A DNA stretch of 10,543 bases from Baffinella frigidus (GCA_026770585.1 MU646747.1:43633-54175); one strand, 5' to 3'; positions 1 to 5,649 are shown, counted from the first letter of the stretch. The notes: generated by a model not told the origin, from the letters alone. Translations and numbers: made by a program.

Positions 1-27
1 CGCGTCCTCTGGCACGGCTCCAAGATG

Positions 28-152
28 CCACGCCAGAGTGGAGGAAGGGGGGGAAAAATGTAAGTCGCCTTTTTCCGCGCTTTTGACTTTTGAAAATCAT
101 TGTCCCTGTGGGAAAATTGACTTTTGGCAACCCCTTCGAAGACTCTGGCGTG
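28..152. mobile_element. MITE-like inverted-repeat element, CCACGCCAGAGT termini
   Basis: A 12-bp perfect inverted repeat, CCACGCCAGAGT at 28-39 and its complement at 141-152, bounds about 125 bp. Just inside, GAAGGGG-like sequence continues on both arms with mismatches. The interior is AC-poor with two copies of TTGACTTTTG-like sequence and no ORF. Size and structure fit a non-autonomous miniature element, but only one copy is seen and no target duplication is obvious. Confidence 0.35.
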
Positions 153-197
153 GTGGGTTTAATTCCGAACGCGAATAATATTATTAGTTCCTGGACC

Positions 198-265
198 ACG
201 AAAATTACTACACGCATGATGCTTCACTATTACTAGCATGACCTAACTGTGTAGTATTTTTTGTT
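198..265. mobile_element. ACTACA palindromic module, copy 1
   Basis: The termini are ACGAAAATTACTACAC and, inverted, GTGTAGTATTTTTTGT. The same roughly 70-bp module recurs at 2332-2400 and 10271-10345. The centre contains CACTATTAC at 225-233, between ATGC and GCAT. The right end abuts a separate dispersed repeat (256-339). No coding capacity. Called as a short mobile or foldback module because it is shared between three otherwise different contexts. Confidence 0.5.
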
Positions 266-339
266 GCCAGAGCCCCCCCAAAGACGCGTGCCCCAGCCTG
301 GACGGACAGCGTCCGGCACGGATTCAACGTCTAGCTCTT
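256..339 (+). repeat. 84-bp direct repeat, copy 1
   Basis: This stretch runs from a T-run and TTGTTGCCAGAGCCCCCCC to CAACGTCTAGCTCTT. It is nearly identical to 669-754, with differences mainly in the C-run and in AAGACGCGTG versus GAAGCGCG. The copies lie about 410 bp apart and flank the palindrome at 491-640. No gene is visible in either copy. Confidence 0.8.
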
Positions 340-490
340 CTGATGAGCGGTTTGGACGGGTCTGGCGCGGTTCATACAGTTTAAATCTCGAAATGGGGAT
401 CTGACGGGCCCGCCTCTGCCAATTTATGGGGGAAAGATAAATCTGGAACCGTCAGCTCGAGGGTGCCGAGCCACGAGAGATGCCCCCCTT

Positions 491-640
491 TTATCTCAGA
501 AAACGAGTTCTAAAACTCGTTTTCTCAAGTCAATTCCCCTACAAATTTGTCAACTTATGCGGAGAGTAAAGAATAAGTTGACGAATTTGTAGGGGAATTG
601 ACTTAAGAAAACGAGTTTTAGAACTCGTTTTCTGAGATAA
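491..640. mobile_element. Foldback MITE, CTCAGAAAA family, copy 1
   Basis: A near-perfect 150-bp palindrome has 68-bp arms (491-558 and 573-640) with two mismatches and a 14-bp loop. The ends are TTATCTCAG and CTGAGATAA. Each arm also contains a smaller hairpin of GAAAACGAGTT and its complement around CTAA. A second, diverged copy of the same family lies at 6294-6445. No ORF; a transcript would fold into one long hairpin suited to small-RNA processing, which is inference. TA or TTA target duplication is possible but not proven. Confidence 0.85.
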
Positions 641-668
641 CCTTGCCCGCGCAAGCACGGCAAGGGCC

Positions 669-754
669 TTTTTTTTTGTTGCCAGAGCCCCCCCCCAGAA
701 GCGCGCCCCAGCCTGAACGGACAGCGTCCGGCACGGATTCAACGTCTAGCTCTT
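669..754 (+). repeat. 84-bp direct repeat, copy 2
   Basis: Second copy of the repeat at 256-339, again starting with a T-run and TTGTTGCCAGAGCCC and ending with CAACGTCTAGCTCTT. It starts about 30 bp after the foldback element at 491-640. After this copy the sequence diverges into short TTTGGGCTCACCAATG repeats (765-830). Confidence 0.8.
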
Positions 755-764
755 TCTCTGTCTG

Positions 765-860
765 TTTGGGCTCACCAATGTGGCGTGTCTATTTGGGCTC
801 ATCAACTCTGTCTTTTTGGGCTCACCAATGTGGAGGCTGCCACCAATGTGGCAGCCTCCA
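765..860 (+). repeat. Short imperfect repeats ending in a perfect 13-bp hairpin
   Basis: TTTGGGCTCA recurs three times (about 766, 792, 815), followed by CCAATG or a variant. The tract ends with TGGAGGCTGCCAC at 831-843 and its exact complement at 848-860, separated by the loop CAAT. A small reading frame crosses it but gives low-complexity peptide only. I treat it as non-coding repeat sequence. Confidence 0.6.
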
Positions 861-933
861 GCAAGGTTTCGGGTTTTGGGTTTCAGGTCCCTTCGTTGAA
901 GCCCCTGAACACTCCCGGTATGACGTTTTTCTT

Positions 934-1000
934 GGCAGAAGTGGCCCGGTTGACTTTCAGAGGAGGTGGCAGAAGTGGCCCAGTTGACTTTTAGATGAGG
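934..1000 (+). repeat. 34-bp tandem duplication
   Basis: Two adjacent units start GGCAGAAGTGGCCC at 934 and 968 and share GTTGACTTT. The differences are point substitutions. The sequence just upstream (850-930, CAGCCTCC followed by CCCGGTATGACG) is related to 1374-1452, so this segment belongs to a larger dispersed repeat. Confidence 0.6.
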
Positions 1001-1030
1001 CGCGTCTCACACGGGTGCACCCGCGTCACG

Positions 1031-1282
1031 TGATGCGGCGCGGGCCCGCCTCTGTGTTTGGCTCATAACCTGTATCAGGGCTCATAACTGAACGTCGAAC
1101 GTTCAGTTATGAGTCCTGATATCGAACGTTCAGTTATGAGTCCTGACGTTCATACTCCCTACATCTGTGTGTGGCCTCTGTGTGTGGCTCATAACCTGTA
1201 TCAGGACTCATAAACTGAACGTCGGACATCACTCCCTACATCAGGTGCTGCTACTTGCGTACGATGCGGCTCGGCACGTGCG
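1031..1282 (+). repeat. Long segmental direct repeat, copy 1 (about 250 bp)
   Basis: It begins TGATGCGGCGCGGGCCCGCC and ends GGCACGTGCG, matching 1568-1877 over its length. Inside is a strong inverted repeat at 1073-1121: TATCAGGGCTCATAACTGAACG pairs with its complement except for one G/T wobble, around a TCGAA loop. Further CAGTTATGAGTCCTGA units follow. Copy 2 is about 58 bp longer because it has an extra internal unit. No convincing ORF. Confidence 0.8.
1073..1121. repeat. 22-bp-arm hairpin inside segmental repeat 1
   Basis: The arms at 1073-1094 and 1100-1121 pair with one mismatch (G opposite T) and a 5-nt TCGAA loop. The same hairpin is preserved at 1610-1658 in the second copy of the segment. 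It could act as a cruciform or RNA hairpin; function unknown. Confidence 0.75.
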
Positions 1283-1289
1283 CCAGCCG

Positions 1290-1382
1290 GACTCCCAAAC
1301 GATGTGATTTTGCAGCCTCCAACTCCCAAACGATGTGATTTGGCAGCCTCCAACTCCCAAACGATGTGATTTGGCAGCCTCC
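1290..1382 (+). repeat. 31-bp tandem repeat, three units
   Basis: The units 1290-1320, 1321-1351 and 1352-1382 share ACTCCCAAACGATGTGATTT followed by GCAGCCTCC. They differ at one or two bases (for example TTTTG versus TTTGG). Spacing is exactly tandem with no spacers. A minus-strand frame runs through the array but encodes only repetitive peptide. Confidence 0.9.
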
Positions 1383-1567
1383 GATTACGCTTTCGAGTTT
1401 CCGGTTCCGGGTTTCCCCTGCCTCTGAACACGCCCGGTATCGCGTTTTTGTTCGGAGGTGCTGTTTTGGGGGTACGATGCGGGACAGCCTACACCCGCCT
1501 GCCTCTGGGCTCACAACCTGAATATCTACCCGTGTTTGCAGGTGCTGCTTCTGGCTTCGATCTGGCG
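1383..1567. other. Gene-free interval related to 850-930
   Basis: CTGAACACGCCCGGTATCGCG at 1424-1444 resembles CTGAACACTCCCGGTATGACG at 905-925, so part of this interval is a diverged copy of the earlier region. The rest, up to the second long repeat, shows no ORF, RNA gene or inverted repeat that I can support. Confidence 0.5.
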
Positions 1568-1877
1568 TGATGCGGCGCGGGCCCGCCTCTGTGTGTGGTT
1601 CAAAACCTGTATCAGGGCTCATAACTGAACGTCGAACGTTCAGTTATGAGTCCTGATATCGAACGATCAGTTATGAGTCCGTACGATGCGTCGAACGTTC
1701 AGTTCTGAGTCGTGATATCGAACGTTCATTTATGAGTCCTGACGTTCATACTCCCTACATCAGGCGCCCGCCTCTGTGTGTGGCTCATAACCTGTATCAG
1801 GACTCGTAACTGAACGTCGGACATCACTCCCTACATCAGGTGCTGCTTCTGGCGTACGATGCAGCTCGGCACGTGCG
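1568..1877 (+). repeat. Long segmental direct repeat, copy 2 (about 310 bp)
   Basis: Second copy of 1031-1282. It preserves the start TGATGCGGCGCGGGCCCGCC, the hairpin (1610-1658) and the end GGCACGTGCG. It carries roughly 58 bp more, made of an extra CGAACGTTCAGTT...GTGATATCGAACG unit, which suggests expansion of the inner tandem unit. It merges at its 3' end into another repeat (1857-1988). Confidence 0.8.
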
Positions 1878-1988
1878 ACAGTCGGACCACAAACCCGTGC
1901 GCGCCGTCCTCGCCTCCGCCCAGGACAGGTTGCATCCCTACACCCTAAACCCGGCGAGGTCGGGCTCTCATGGGGAAACGGTTTTAAT
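1857..1988 (+). repeat. 130-bp direct repeat, copy 1
   Basis: It starts CGATGC and ends GGGGAAACGGTTTTAAT. The sequence includes AGTCGGACCACAAACCCGTG, GGACAGGTTGCATCCCTA and CCCTAAACCCGGCGAGGTCG. It is over 90 percent identical by eye to 2186-2316. The AGTCGGACCACAAA piece also recurs near 3167 and 3331, and GGACAGGTTG near 2472 and 2709, so it is a widely dispersed local repeat. Confidence 0.85.
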
Positions 1989-2024
1989 CATCTTCGCCCA
2001 GGACAGGTGCAGAGAGAGAAACCT

Positions 2025-2102
2025 GTCCACACAGCCTTCCACACAGCGGACTACGGCGGGATTTTCCACACAGCTTTCCACACAGCGGACTACGGCGGGA
2101 TT
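2025..2102 (+). repeat. 39-bp tandem duplication
   Basis: The two units at 2025-2063 and 2064-2102 share TCCACACAGC and TTCCACACAGCGGACTACGG. A related fragment, CACACAGCGGACTTCGATGG, recurs near 8369. A perfect 8-bp hairpin, ACCGAATC/GATTCGGT, follows at 2117-2135. Confidence 0.85.
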
Positions 2103-2185
2103 GTTGTCGGGTTCTGACCGAATCCAAGATTCGGTTAGGATATCCTCGTAGGGCTAGCCTATATCCCTACGGAATTGTCTACGGG

Positions 2186-2316
2186 CGATGCGGCGCGGCA
2201 CGTGCGACAGTCGGACCACAAACCCGTGCGCGCCGTGCTCGCCTCTGCCCAGGACAGGTTGCATCCCTAAACCCTAAACCCGGCGAGGTCGGGCTCTCTA
2301 GGGAAACGGTTTTAAT
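2186..2316 (+). repeat. 130-bp direct repeat, copy 2
   Basis: Second copy of 1857-1988. Its last 16 bp, GGGAAACGGTTTTAAT, double as the left end of the inverted-repeat element at 2301-2430. In copy 1 the same bases continue into unrelated sequence (CATCTTCGCCC), so the two copies can be compared as sites with and without the ACTACA element. Confidence 0.85.
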
Positions 2317-2430
2317 TTAGAATTTTTGATTCAATGAAAATTACTACAAGAATGCTTTAATATTACTTGTAAAACTCGGTATGTGTAGTAAATTTCATTG
2401 CCAGCAAGGTTTAAATTAAAACCGTTTCCC
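2301..2430. mobile_element. ACTACA palindromic module, copy 2, in longer inverted repeat
   Basis: The outer arms are GGGAAACGGTTTTAATTTA at 2301-2319 and its near-complement ending at 2430. The inner module at 2332-2400 has CAATGAAAATTACTACA and TGTGTAGTAAATTTCATTG, matching 198-265 and 10271-10345. The centre holds TAATATTAC at 2358-2366, bounded by ACAAG and CTTGT. No ORF. The left outer arm is also the end of the 130-bp direct repeat. Confidence 0.7.
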
Positions 2431-2547
2431 AGTGAGCTCTGCCTTTGAACCCCAGTTCTCGCGTTCGCTCGGGACAGGTTGGAAACCCTGGACCCTAAGT
2501 CCTGAATCCTGAACCCTAAACCCAGCCAACACCATCGTCTGAAAAGA

Positions 2548-2687
2548 TAACGCCAGCGAGGTACTTAAAGCCTACGGATAGCCTACGGTAGGAGCCCCCC
2601 TCCTACGACTTTTAGAGACCTTTTTATTTTAAACGTCGTAGGAGGAGGGGGGTTTCCTACCGTAGGCTAAGGGGTCCGCTGGCGTTA
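2548..2687. mobile_element. Foldback MITE with TAACGCCAGCG termini
   Basis: The ends are TAACGCCAGCG and CGCTGGCGTTA. Inside, GCCTACGGTAGGAG, a run of C and TCCTACGAC on the left pair with GTCGTAGGAGGAGGGG and CCTACCGTAGGC on the right. Total about 140 bp, with a short AT-rich loop near 2612-2632. TA at both ends suits a TA target site. It contains the shared CCTACGGTAGG core motif on both arms. No coding capacity. Confidence 0.8.
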
Positions 2688-2859
2688 GCTTGTGGCATTA
2701 ACCAGCACAGGACAGGTTGTTGGCCCCACAAGGACAGTTTATTTGGCCCCGCGGTAGTTGACTAACCCCGGCAGGGTTTGTGCCTGAAAGGCGGTGTACA
2801 ATACATGTACGGCAGTCGGGCTCCCTCAAGGAGGTCATCTAGGGTTCGGGGTACATGTG

Positions 2860-2875
2860 TATCCCTTAAGTGACC
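2860..2875 (+). repeat. Solo TIR of the TATCCCTTAAGTG family
   Basis: TATCCCTTAAGTGACC is identical to the left terminus of the element at 3053-3156. No partner terminus lies between 2700 and 2860, nor between it and the telomere-like array that starts about 30 bp downstream. It is either a truncated copy or one end of an element split by the array. Confidence 0.55.
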
Positions 2876-2904
2876 CCGCACGACAAAGGCGCACGTGCCA
2901 CACC

Positions 2905-3050
2905 TTACCCTAACCCTAACCCTAACCCTAACCCTAACCCTAACCCTAACCCTAACCCTAACCCTAACCCTAACCCTCACCCTCACCCTCACCCTCACCC
3001 TAACCCTCACCCTAACTCTAAACCTAAACCCTAAACCCTGAAACATAAAC
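2905..3050 (-). repeat. Interstitial telomere-like array, TTAGGG type then variants
   Basis: About eleven CCCTAA units run from 2908 to 2973 on the plus strand (TTAGGG on the minus). CCCTCA variants follow to about 3010, then CCCTAAA-type units. The G-rich strand is the minus strand. The RVRVRV peptide readable here is an artefact of the repeat. The shift from 6-bp to 7-bp units within one array is unusual. Confidence 0.92.
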
Positions 3051-3052
3051 CC

Positions 3053-3156
3053 TATCCCTTAAGTGACCAACGGGCGAACGATCGCCCGTGGAAGCCCTAG
3101 GCAGGTCCTAGGGCCCTACGGTAGGGCGTATGAGCCTACTGGTCACTTAAGGGATA
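3053..3156 (+). mobile_element. TATCCCTTAAGTG MITE, copy 1
   Basis: The termini TATCCCTTAAGTGACC and GGTCACTTAAGGGATA bound 104 bp. The right half has the family core: AGGCAGGTCCTAGGGCCC, CCCTACGGTAGGG and CGTATGAGCCTACT. Between left TIR and core lies a private hairpin, ACGGGCGA/TCGCCCGT around ACGA (3070-3089). TA borders both ends. It sits directly after the telomere-like array and before a GA run. Other copies: 7542-7645, 7990-8094, 9417-9521. Confidence 0.85.
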
Positions 3157-3165
3157 GAGAGAGAG

Positions 3166-3204
3166 AGAGTCGGACCACAAACCCGTGCGCGGCGTGCTCG
3201 CGTG
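3166..3204 (+). repeat. AGTCGGACCACAAA dispersed repeat
   Basis: AGTCGGACCACAAACCCGTG and the following GCGCGGCGTGCTCGCG match 3330-3369 and, more loosely, parts of the 130-bp repeats at 1857-1988 and 2186-2316. Both copies in this area are preceded by GAGAGAG. No coding evidence. Confidence 0.65.
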
Positions 3205-3215
3205 AACGCGCGAAC

Positions 3216-3293
3216 GGGTGCAGGGTGCAGGGTGCAGGGTGCAGGGTGCAGGGTGCAGGGTGGAGGGTGGAGGGTGGAGGTTAGGGTTTAGGG
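3216..3293 (+). repeat. G-rich heptamer array (GGGTGCA, GGGTGGA, then TTTAGGG-like)
   Basis: Six GGGTGCA units (3216-3257) and three GGGTGGA units (3258-3278) run into GGTTAGGGTTTAGGG. The heptamer length matches TTTAGGG, and here the G-rich strand is plus, opposite to the arrays on either side. Regular GGG spacing gives strong G-quadruplex potential on the plus strand. Confidence 0.88.
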
Positions 3294-3409
3294 TCTCTCT
3301 CCGCACCTATCGCAGGATAGGTGCGGAGAGAGTCGGACCACAAATTCGTGCGCGCCGGGCTCGCGTTCGCGCAGGATTGGTGCGGAGAGAGACCATAAAC
3401 CCTAACCTC
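3277..3409. repeat. 31-bp inverted repeat with nested perfect hairpin
   Basis: The arms 3277-3307 and 3379-3409 match over 31 bp with one mismatch. They include telomere-like GAGGTTAGGGTTTA joined to TCTCTCTCCGCACC. Nested inside the left part is a perfect 17-bp hairpin, CTCTCTCCGCACCTATC and its complement, at 3295-3332 with a GCAG loop. The structure marks the point where telomere-like strand polarity flips. Confidence 0.8.
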
Positions 3410-3770
3410 TAACCCCTAAACCCGAAACCCGAAACCCTAAACCCTAAACCCTGAACCCTAAACCCGAAACCCTAAACTCTAAACCCTAAACCCTAACCCC
3501 TAACCCCTGAACCCGAAACCCGAAACTCTAAACCCGAAACCCTAAACTCTAAACCCTAAACCCTAAACCCTAAACCCTAAACCCTAACCCCTAAACCCTA
3601 AACCCGAAACCCTAACCCCTAAACCCTAAACCCGAAACTCTAAACCCGAAACTCTAACCCCTGAACCCTAAACCCTAACCCCTAAACCCTATACCCAGAA
3701 CCCTAAACCCCAACAACCCCAAACCCCAAACCCGAAATCCTCATCCCTTAACCCTAAACCCGCAACCGTC
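3390..3770 (-). repeat. Degenerate interstitial telomere-like array, TTTAGGG type
   Basis: About 380 bp of CCCTAAA units mix with CCCGAAA, CCCCTAA, CTCTAAA and CCCTGAA variants; the G-rich strand is minus. The 7-bp CCCTAAA unit is the plant/algal telomere type. Heavy degeneration shows that it is internal, not a functional chromosome end. Confidence 0.92.
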
Positions 3771-3796
3771 ACCGGTGGCAGAGCGAATCCCCTTCC

Positions 3797-3961
3797 TGTA
3801 CATGTACCAGACACTCCGTGAATTGGCGCCCTTCAGGGCAAAGGACTGCCCAGTCGGGTAGAAACTCCGGATCCTCGTGCTAAATGTATCAACAGTGCCA
3901 GACCGACCAAAACCTCCTTAGGTTACATGGACGAGACACTCCGTGAATTGGAGCCCTTCCT
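3797..3961 (+). repeat. Two copies of a GAGACACTCCGTGAATTGG-like repeat
   Basis: CAGACACTCCGTGAATTGG at 3805-3823 and GAGACACTCCGTGAATTGG at 3931-3949 are near-identical and continue into GCGCCCTTC/GAGCCCTTC. Both read as similar peptides in one frame (T-L-R-E-L-x-P-F), each ending at a nearby stop. The preceding GGCAGAGCGAATCCCCTTCC resembles GGCAGGGCGAATTCCCTTCC at 4660. This links them to the degenerate repeat region downstream. Coding is possible but unproven. Confidence 0.5.
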
Positions 3962-3995
3962 TCAAAAATGAGGCTAACGGCTCCATTTCCATGCG

Positions 3996-4086
3996 GGTGT
4001 GGGAGGCGACACGCGAGAGCAGAAAGATGCTGTAGAGAGTCATCTACCCAGAGTCGTATATCACCGAGTATACAACGTATACGAAG
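3996..4086 (-). repeat. CGTATAC/GACTCTGGG repeat, copy 1 (inverted)
   Basis: On the minus strand this reads CTTCGTATACGTTGTATACT, GGTGATATACGACTCTGGGT and then CTCTCGCGTGTCGCCTCCC. It matches plus-strand copies at 8094-8177 and 10051-10137. The CCCAGAGTC end is intact at 4047-4055, but the opposite arm is degenerate. TATA is uninterrupted after CTTCG, unlike the 8094 copy. Confidence 0.7.
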
Positions 4087-4161
4087 ATTGGAATTAGCCC
4101 TCGCCCCGTTGTTGCATCTGAAGGGGCGTCTCCCCATGGGCAGAGCCAACATACCAGAAAC

Positions 4162-4244
<83 letters not shown>

Positions 4245-4273
4245 AAATATACAATATATTTAAATATATTGTA
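4162..4273. repeat. AT microsatellite ending in a 24-bp perfect palindrome
   Basis: About 80 bp of (AT)n, interrupted once by ATTT near 4185, lead to a perfect palindrome at 4250-4273, centred on TTTAAA. The tract lies inside a longer duplicated unit. The related copy at 4560-4600 has only CAATATATG at the same place, so the microsatellite is a local expansion. IYIYIY reading frames here are artefacts. Confidence 0.92.
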
Positions 4274-4386
4274 CAATGTATGTATGGGTTGTTATCCCAG
4301 TGCAAAGCATCCTCTGAAGAAACGTCTCCTGGGGCGGCGCGTTGGCAGGGCGCGTTCCGTTCCGGTGCAAGACACCTCCGCATGCG
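4270..4386 (+). repeat. About 115-bp direct repeat, copy 1
   Basis: GTACAATGTATGTATGGGTT, GTTATCCCAGTGCAAAGC and TTCCGTTCCGGTGCAAGACA are shared with 4586-4702 at a 315-bp offset, a multiple of three. Both copies are preceded by GGGCAGAGCCAACATACCAG (before the AT tract in copy 1). One open frame spans both copies (about 4242-4751), but two frames are equally conserved, so coding cannot be claimed. Confidence 0.7.
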
Positions 4387-4389
4387 GAA

Positions 4390-4478
4390 CAAGGCAGTCA
4401 CGACCGACCGTCTGGCTTCGGCGTCCGCGTGACCGGTCACGCGGGCGTTCACGAGCCTGCCGGCGGGGCTGTTCCACG
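4390..4478 (+). repeat. Dispersed repeat, copy 1, with 20-bp palindromic insertion
   Basis: CAAGGCAGTCACGACCGACC to GGGGCTGTTCCACG matches 9565-9633 almost exactly, but this copy is 20 bp longer. The extra bases make a perfect 20-bp palindrome at 4425-4444 (CCGCGTGACC and its complement). The 9.5-kb copy reads straight through GCGTCCGTTCACGAG. Confidence 0.8.
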
Positions 4479-4585
4479 GGCGCGTTGGCAGGGCGCGTTC
4501 CGTTCCGGTGCAAGACACCTCCGCATGCGAAACCTCCCCTGGCAGAAGGGGTGTCCCCGTGGGCAGAGCCAACATACCAGAAAGT

Positions 4586-4702
4586 GTACAATATATGTAT
4601 GGGTTGTTATCCCAGTACAATGCCTCCTCTGAAGCAACGTCTGAAGTTGCCTCCCATCGGCAGGGCGAATTCCCTTCCGGTGCAAGACACCTCCGAATCG
4701 CC
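4586..4702 (+). repeat. About 115-bp direct repeat, copy 2
   Basis: Second copy of 4270-4386. It contains AATGCCTCCTCTGAAGCAAC (4619-4638); the match continues to 24 bp and occurs exactly at 7678-7701, just upstream of the candidate repeat exon. It leads into the QDTSESPEK-encoding segment at 4682-4728. Confidence 0.7.
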
Positions 4703-4751
4703 CGAGAAACCTCCCCCAGGAGAGACACGAGCAAAGTTGCGCACGCCATGA
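4620..4751 (+). CDS. Weak ORF-like segment with QDTSESPEK peptide (hypothetical)
   Basis: ATG at 4620 opens a short frame beginning MPPLKQRLK, containing QDTSESPEKPPPGET, and stopping at 4749-4751. Bases 4682-4728 recur at 4841-4887 with the peptide QDTSESPEKSPPGET, where most differences are synonymous (ACC/ACT, CCC/CCA, CCA/CCC) and one is Pro to Ser. That pattern hints at past coding selection but the sample is tiny. No domain is recognised. It may be a fragment of a repeated gene, an exon, or chance. Confidence 0.15.
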   Translation: MPPLKQRLKLPPIGRANSLPVQDTSESPEKPPPGETRAKLRTP

Positions 4752-4757
4752 AACACA

Positions 4758-5159
4758 TTGAGACGTCTGAATGTAATTAATTTGTACTGGCGCCCCTGCG
4801 CTGAAACTCATAATGGCGTGCCCAGGTTTACTCGGACAGAGCAAGACACTTCCGAATCGCCCGAGAAATCTCCACCCGGAGAGACACCGGCGGAAGAGAC
4901 GCCCGGGGGCGACGCAGAGGGTGGAGAGGATGGGGGCGACGCAGAGGCATCAACCCCGAACCCTCACCATCATCAACCCCAAACCCTCACCCCACCCCCG
5001 TCAACCCCAAACCTTCACCCCAACCTCGTCAACCCCGAACCCTCACCCCATTCAGGATGGGGGGGGGGCGCGGGAGAGCACCTACAAGCTCGAGACGTCT
5101 CGAAGCATGTGAGTGGGCACGTAGGGCCCTGGGGACGGGGGTATTCTAGCTCTGCCTGA
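4758..5159 (+). CDS. Low-complexity ORF, 133 codons (hypothetical)
   Basis: The frame opens at 4758 and stops at 5157-5159. It reads QDTSESPEKSPPGET (from 4842), then an acidic Gly/Glu/Asp stretch, then Pro/His-rich peptide from the C-rich tandem repeat at 4950-5051. It ends in sequence belonging to the ACAAGCTCGAGACG dispersed repeat and runs into the element at 5147. No domain, signal or known family. The open frame can be explained by G/C-rich low complexity, so it is most likely not a real gene. Confidence 0.12.
   Translation: MRRLNVINLYWRPCAETHNGVPRFTRTEQDTSESPEKSPPGETPAEETPGGDAEGGEDGGDAEASTPNPHHHQPQTLTPPPSTPNLHPNLVNPEPSPHSGWGGGAGEHLQARDVSKHVSGHVGPWGRGYSSSA
4950..5051 (+). repeat. C-rich tandem repeat, four units of 23-28 bp
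   Basis: TCAACCCC(G/A)AACC(C/T)TCACC starts at 4950, 4973, 5001 and 5029. The spacing is 23, 28 and 28 bp. The unit resembles diverged telomere-like CCCTAAA sequence but is longer. It is followed by a G-run at 5059-5068. Confidence 0.8.
5083..5116 (+). repeat. ACAAGCTCGAGACG dispersed repeat, copy 1
   Basis: TACAAGCTCGAGACGTCTCG followed by AAGCATGTGAGTGG recurs at 5487-5520 and, diverged, at 5900-5933. It contains a perfect 14-bp palindrome, TCGAGACGTCTCGA. Each copy is followed within about 30 bp by GGGCCC-type sequence in copies 1 and 2. Confidence 0.7.
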
Positions 5160-5269
5160 GTTTTATTCTGGCTCGGCATAGAGGCTTTCTATTCGCCCTT
5201 TTGTACTGGATTTCTGCTCTTAAAATATCTTTTGTAAGGACGAGACAGAGTAAAACTCGGGCAGCGCTA
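5147..5269. mobile_element. MITE with TAGCTCTGCC/GGCAGCGCTA termini
   Basis: TAGCTCTGCCTGAGTTTTA on the left pairs with TAAAACTCGGGCAGCGCTA on the right, with two mismatches, and similarity extends to about 28 bp. Length is 123 bp with an AT-rich, ORF-free interior. TA lies at both ends. Only one copy in the window; it lacks the CCTACGGTAGG core. Confidence 0.75.
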
Positions 5270-5304
5270 GGAGGTGGAAGCGCGTGGGGGAGCACCTACA
5301 GTGG

Positions 5305-5461
5305 ACCTACCCTAACACATACCCGTCGGGGCCGGACTGATTGAGTATGTGTGGAGGGTAGGTATGCGTTATGGTGTCCACCCTTCAGGCATACTTCCCT
5401 GCAGGGGGAAATCGGGGGCCGGCCGAAGGAGTATGTGTGGAGGGTAAGTATGTGTTACGGT
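5305..5461. repeat. Inverted plus direct repeats around GAGTATGTGTGGAGGGTA
   Basis: ACCTACCCTAACACATAC at 5305-5322 is the approximate complement of GTATGTGTGGAGGGTAGGT ending at 5363. The right arm is then repeated directly: GAGTATGTGTGGAGGGTAGG at 5343 and GAGTATGTGTGGAGGGTAAG at 5429, both continuing TATG(C/T)GTTA(T/C)GGT. Reading frames here do not resemble known proteins. Confidence 0.65.
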
Positions 5462-5486
5462 AGCCTGTGTTACGGCAGGTGCACTG

Positions 5487-5520
5487 TACAAGCTCGAGAC
5501 GTCTCGGAGCATGTGAGTGG
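5487..5520 (+). repeat. ACAAGCTCGAGACG dispersed repeat, copy 2
   Basis: Second copy of the repeat at 5083-5116, with one change in the core (TCGGAGC for TCGAAGC). The downstream 5535-5649 has no visible structure except a T-rich patch near 5564. Confidence 0.7.
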
Positions 5521-5649
5521 TCCCTACCACAGAGGGCCCTTGGGGGGTTATTGCAAAAGTCAATTTTTTAGATTTTTGGGGAAAGTCCGGGCACTTCTCG
5601 GCCAAAAGTTGACAAAGATGGGCTAATGGCTCCAAGAACGGGCACGGGA

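Noticed and set aside
1290-1382. CRISPR-like 31-bp repeats
   Set aside because: The units are directly tandem without unique spacers and in a eukaryotic context; ordinary minisatellite.
1201-1622. Overlapping minus-strand frames of 76 and 123 codons
   Set aside because: They run through the 31-bp tandem repeat and segmental duplications, giving repetitive peptide and no conserved motif.
2762-3046. Minus-strand frame encoding a long Arg-Val repeat
   Set aside because: It is translation of the TTAGGG/TGAGGG array; low complexity from the DNA repeat, with no flanking protein-like sequence.
3889-4758. Minus-strand 289-codon frame and plus-strand 154-codon frame with Ile-Tyr runs
   Set aside because: Both are held open by the AT microsatellite, and both cross several dispersed repeats in either direction; no domain visible.
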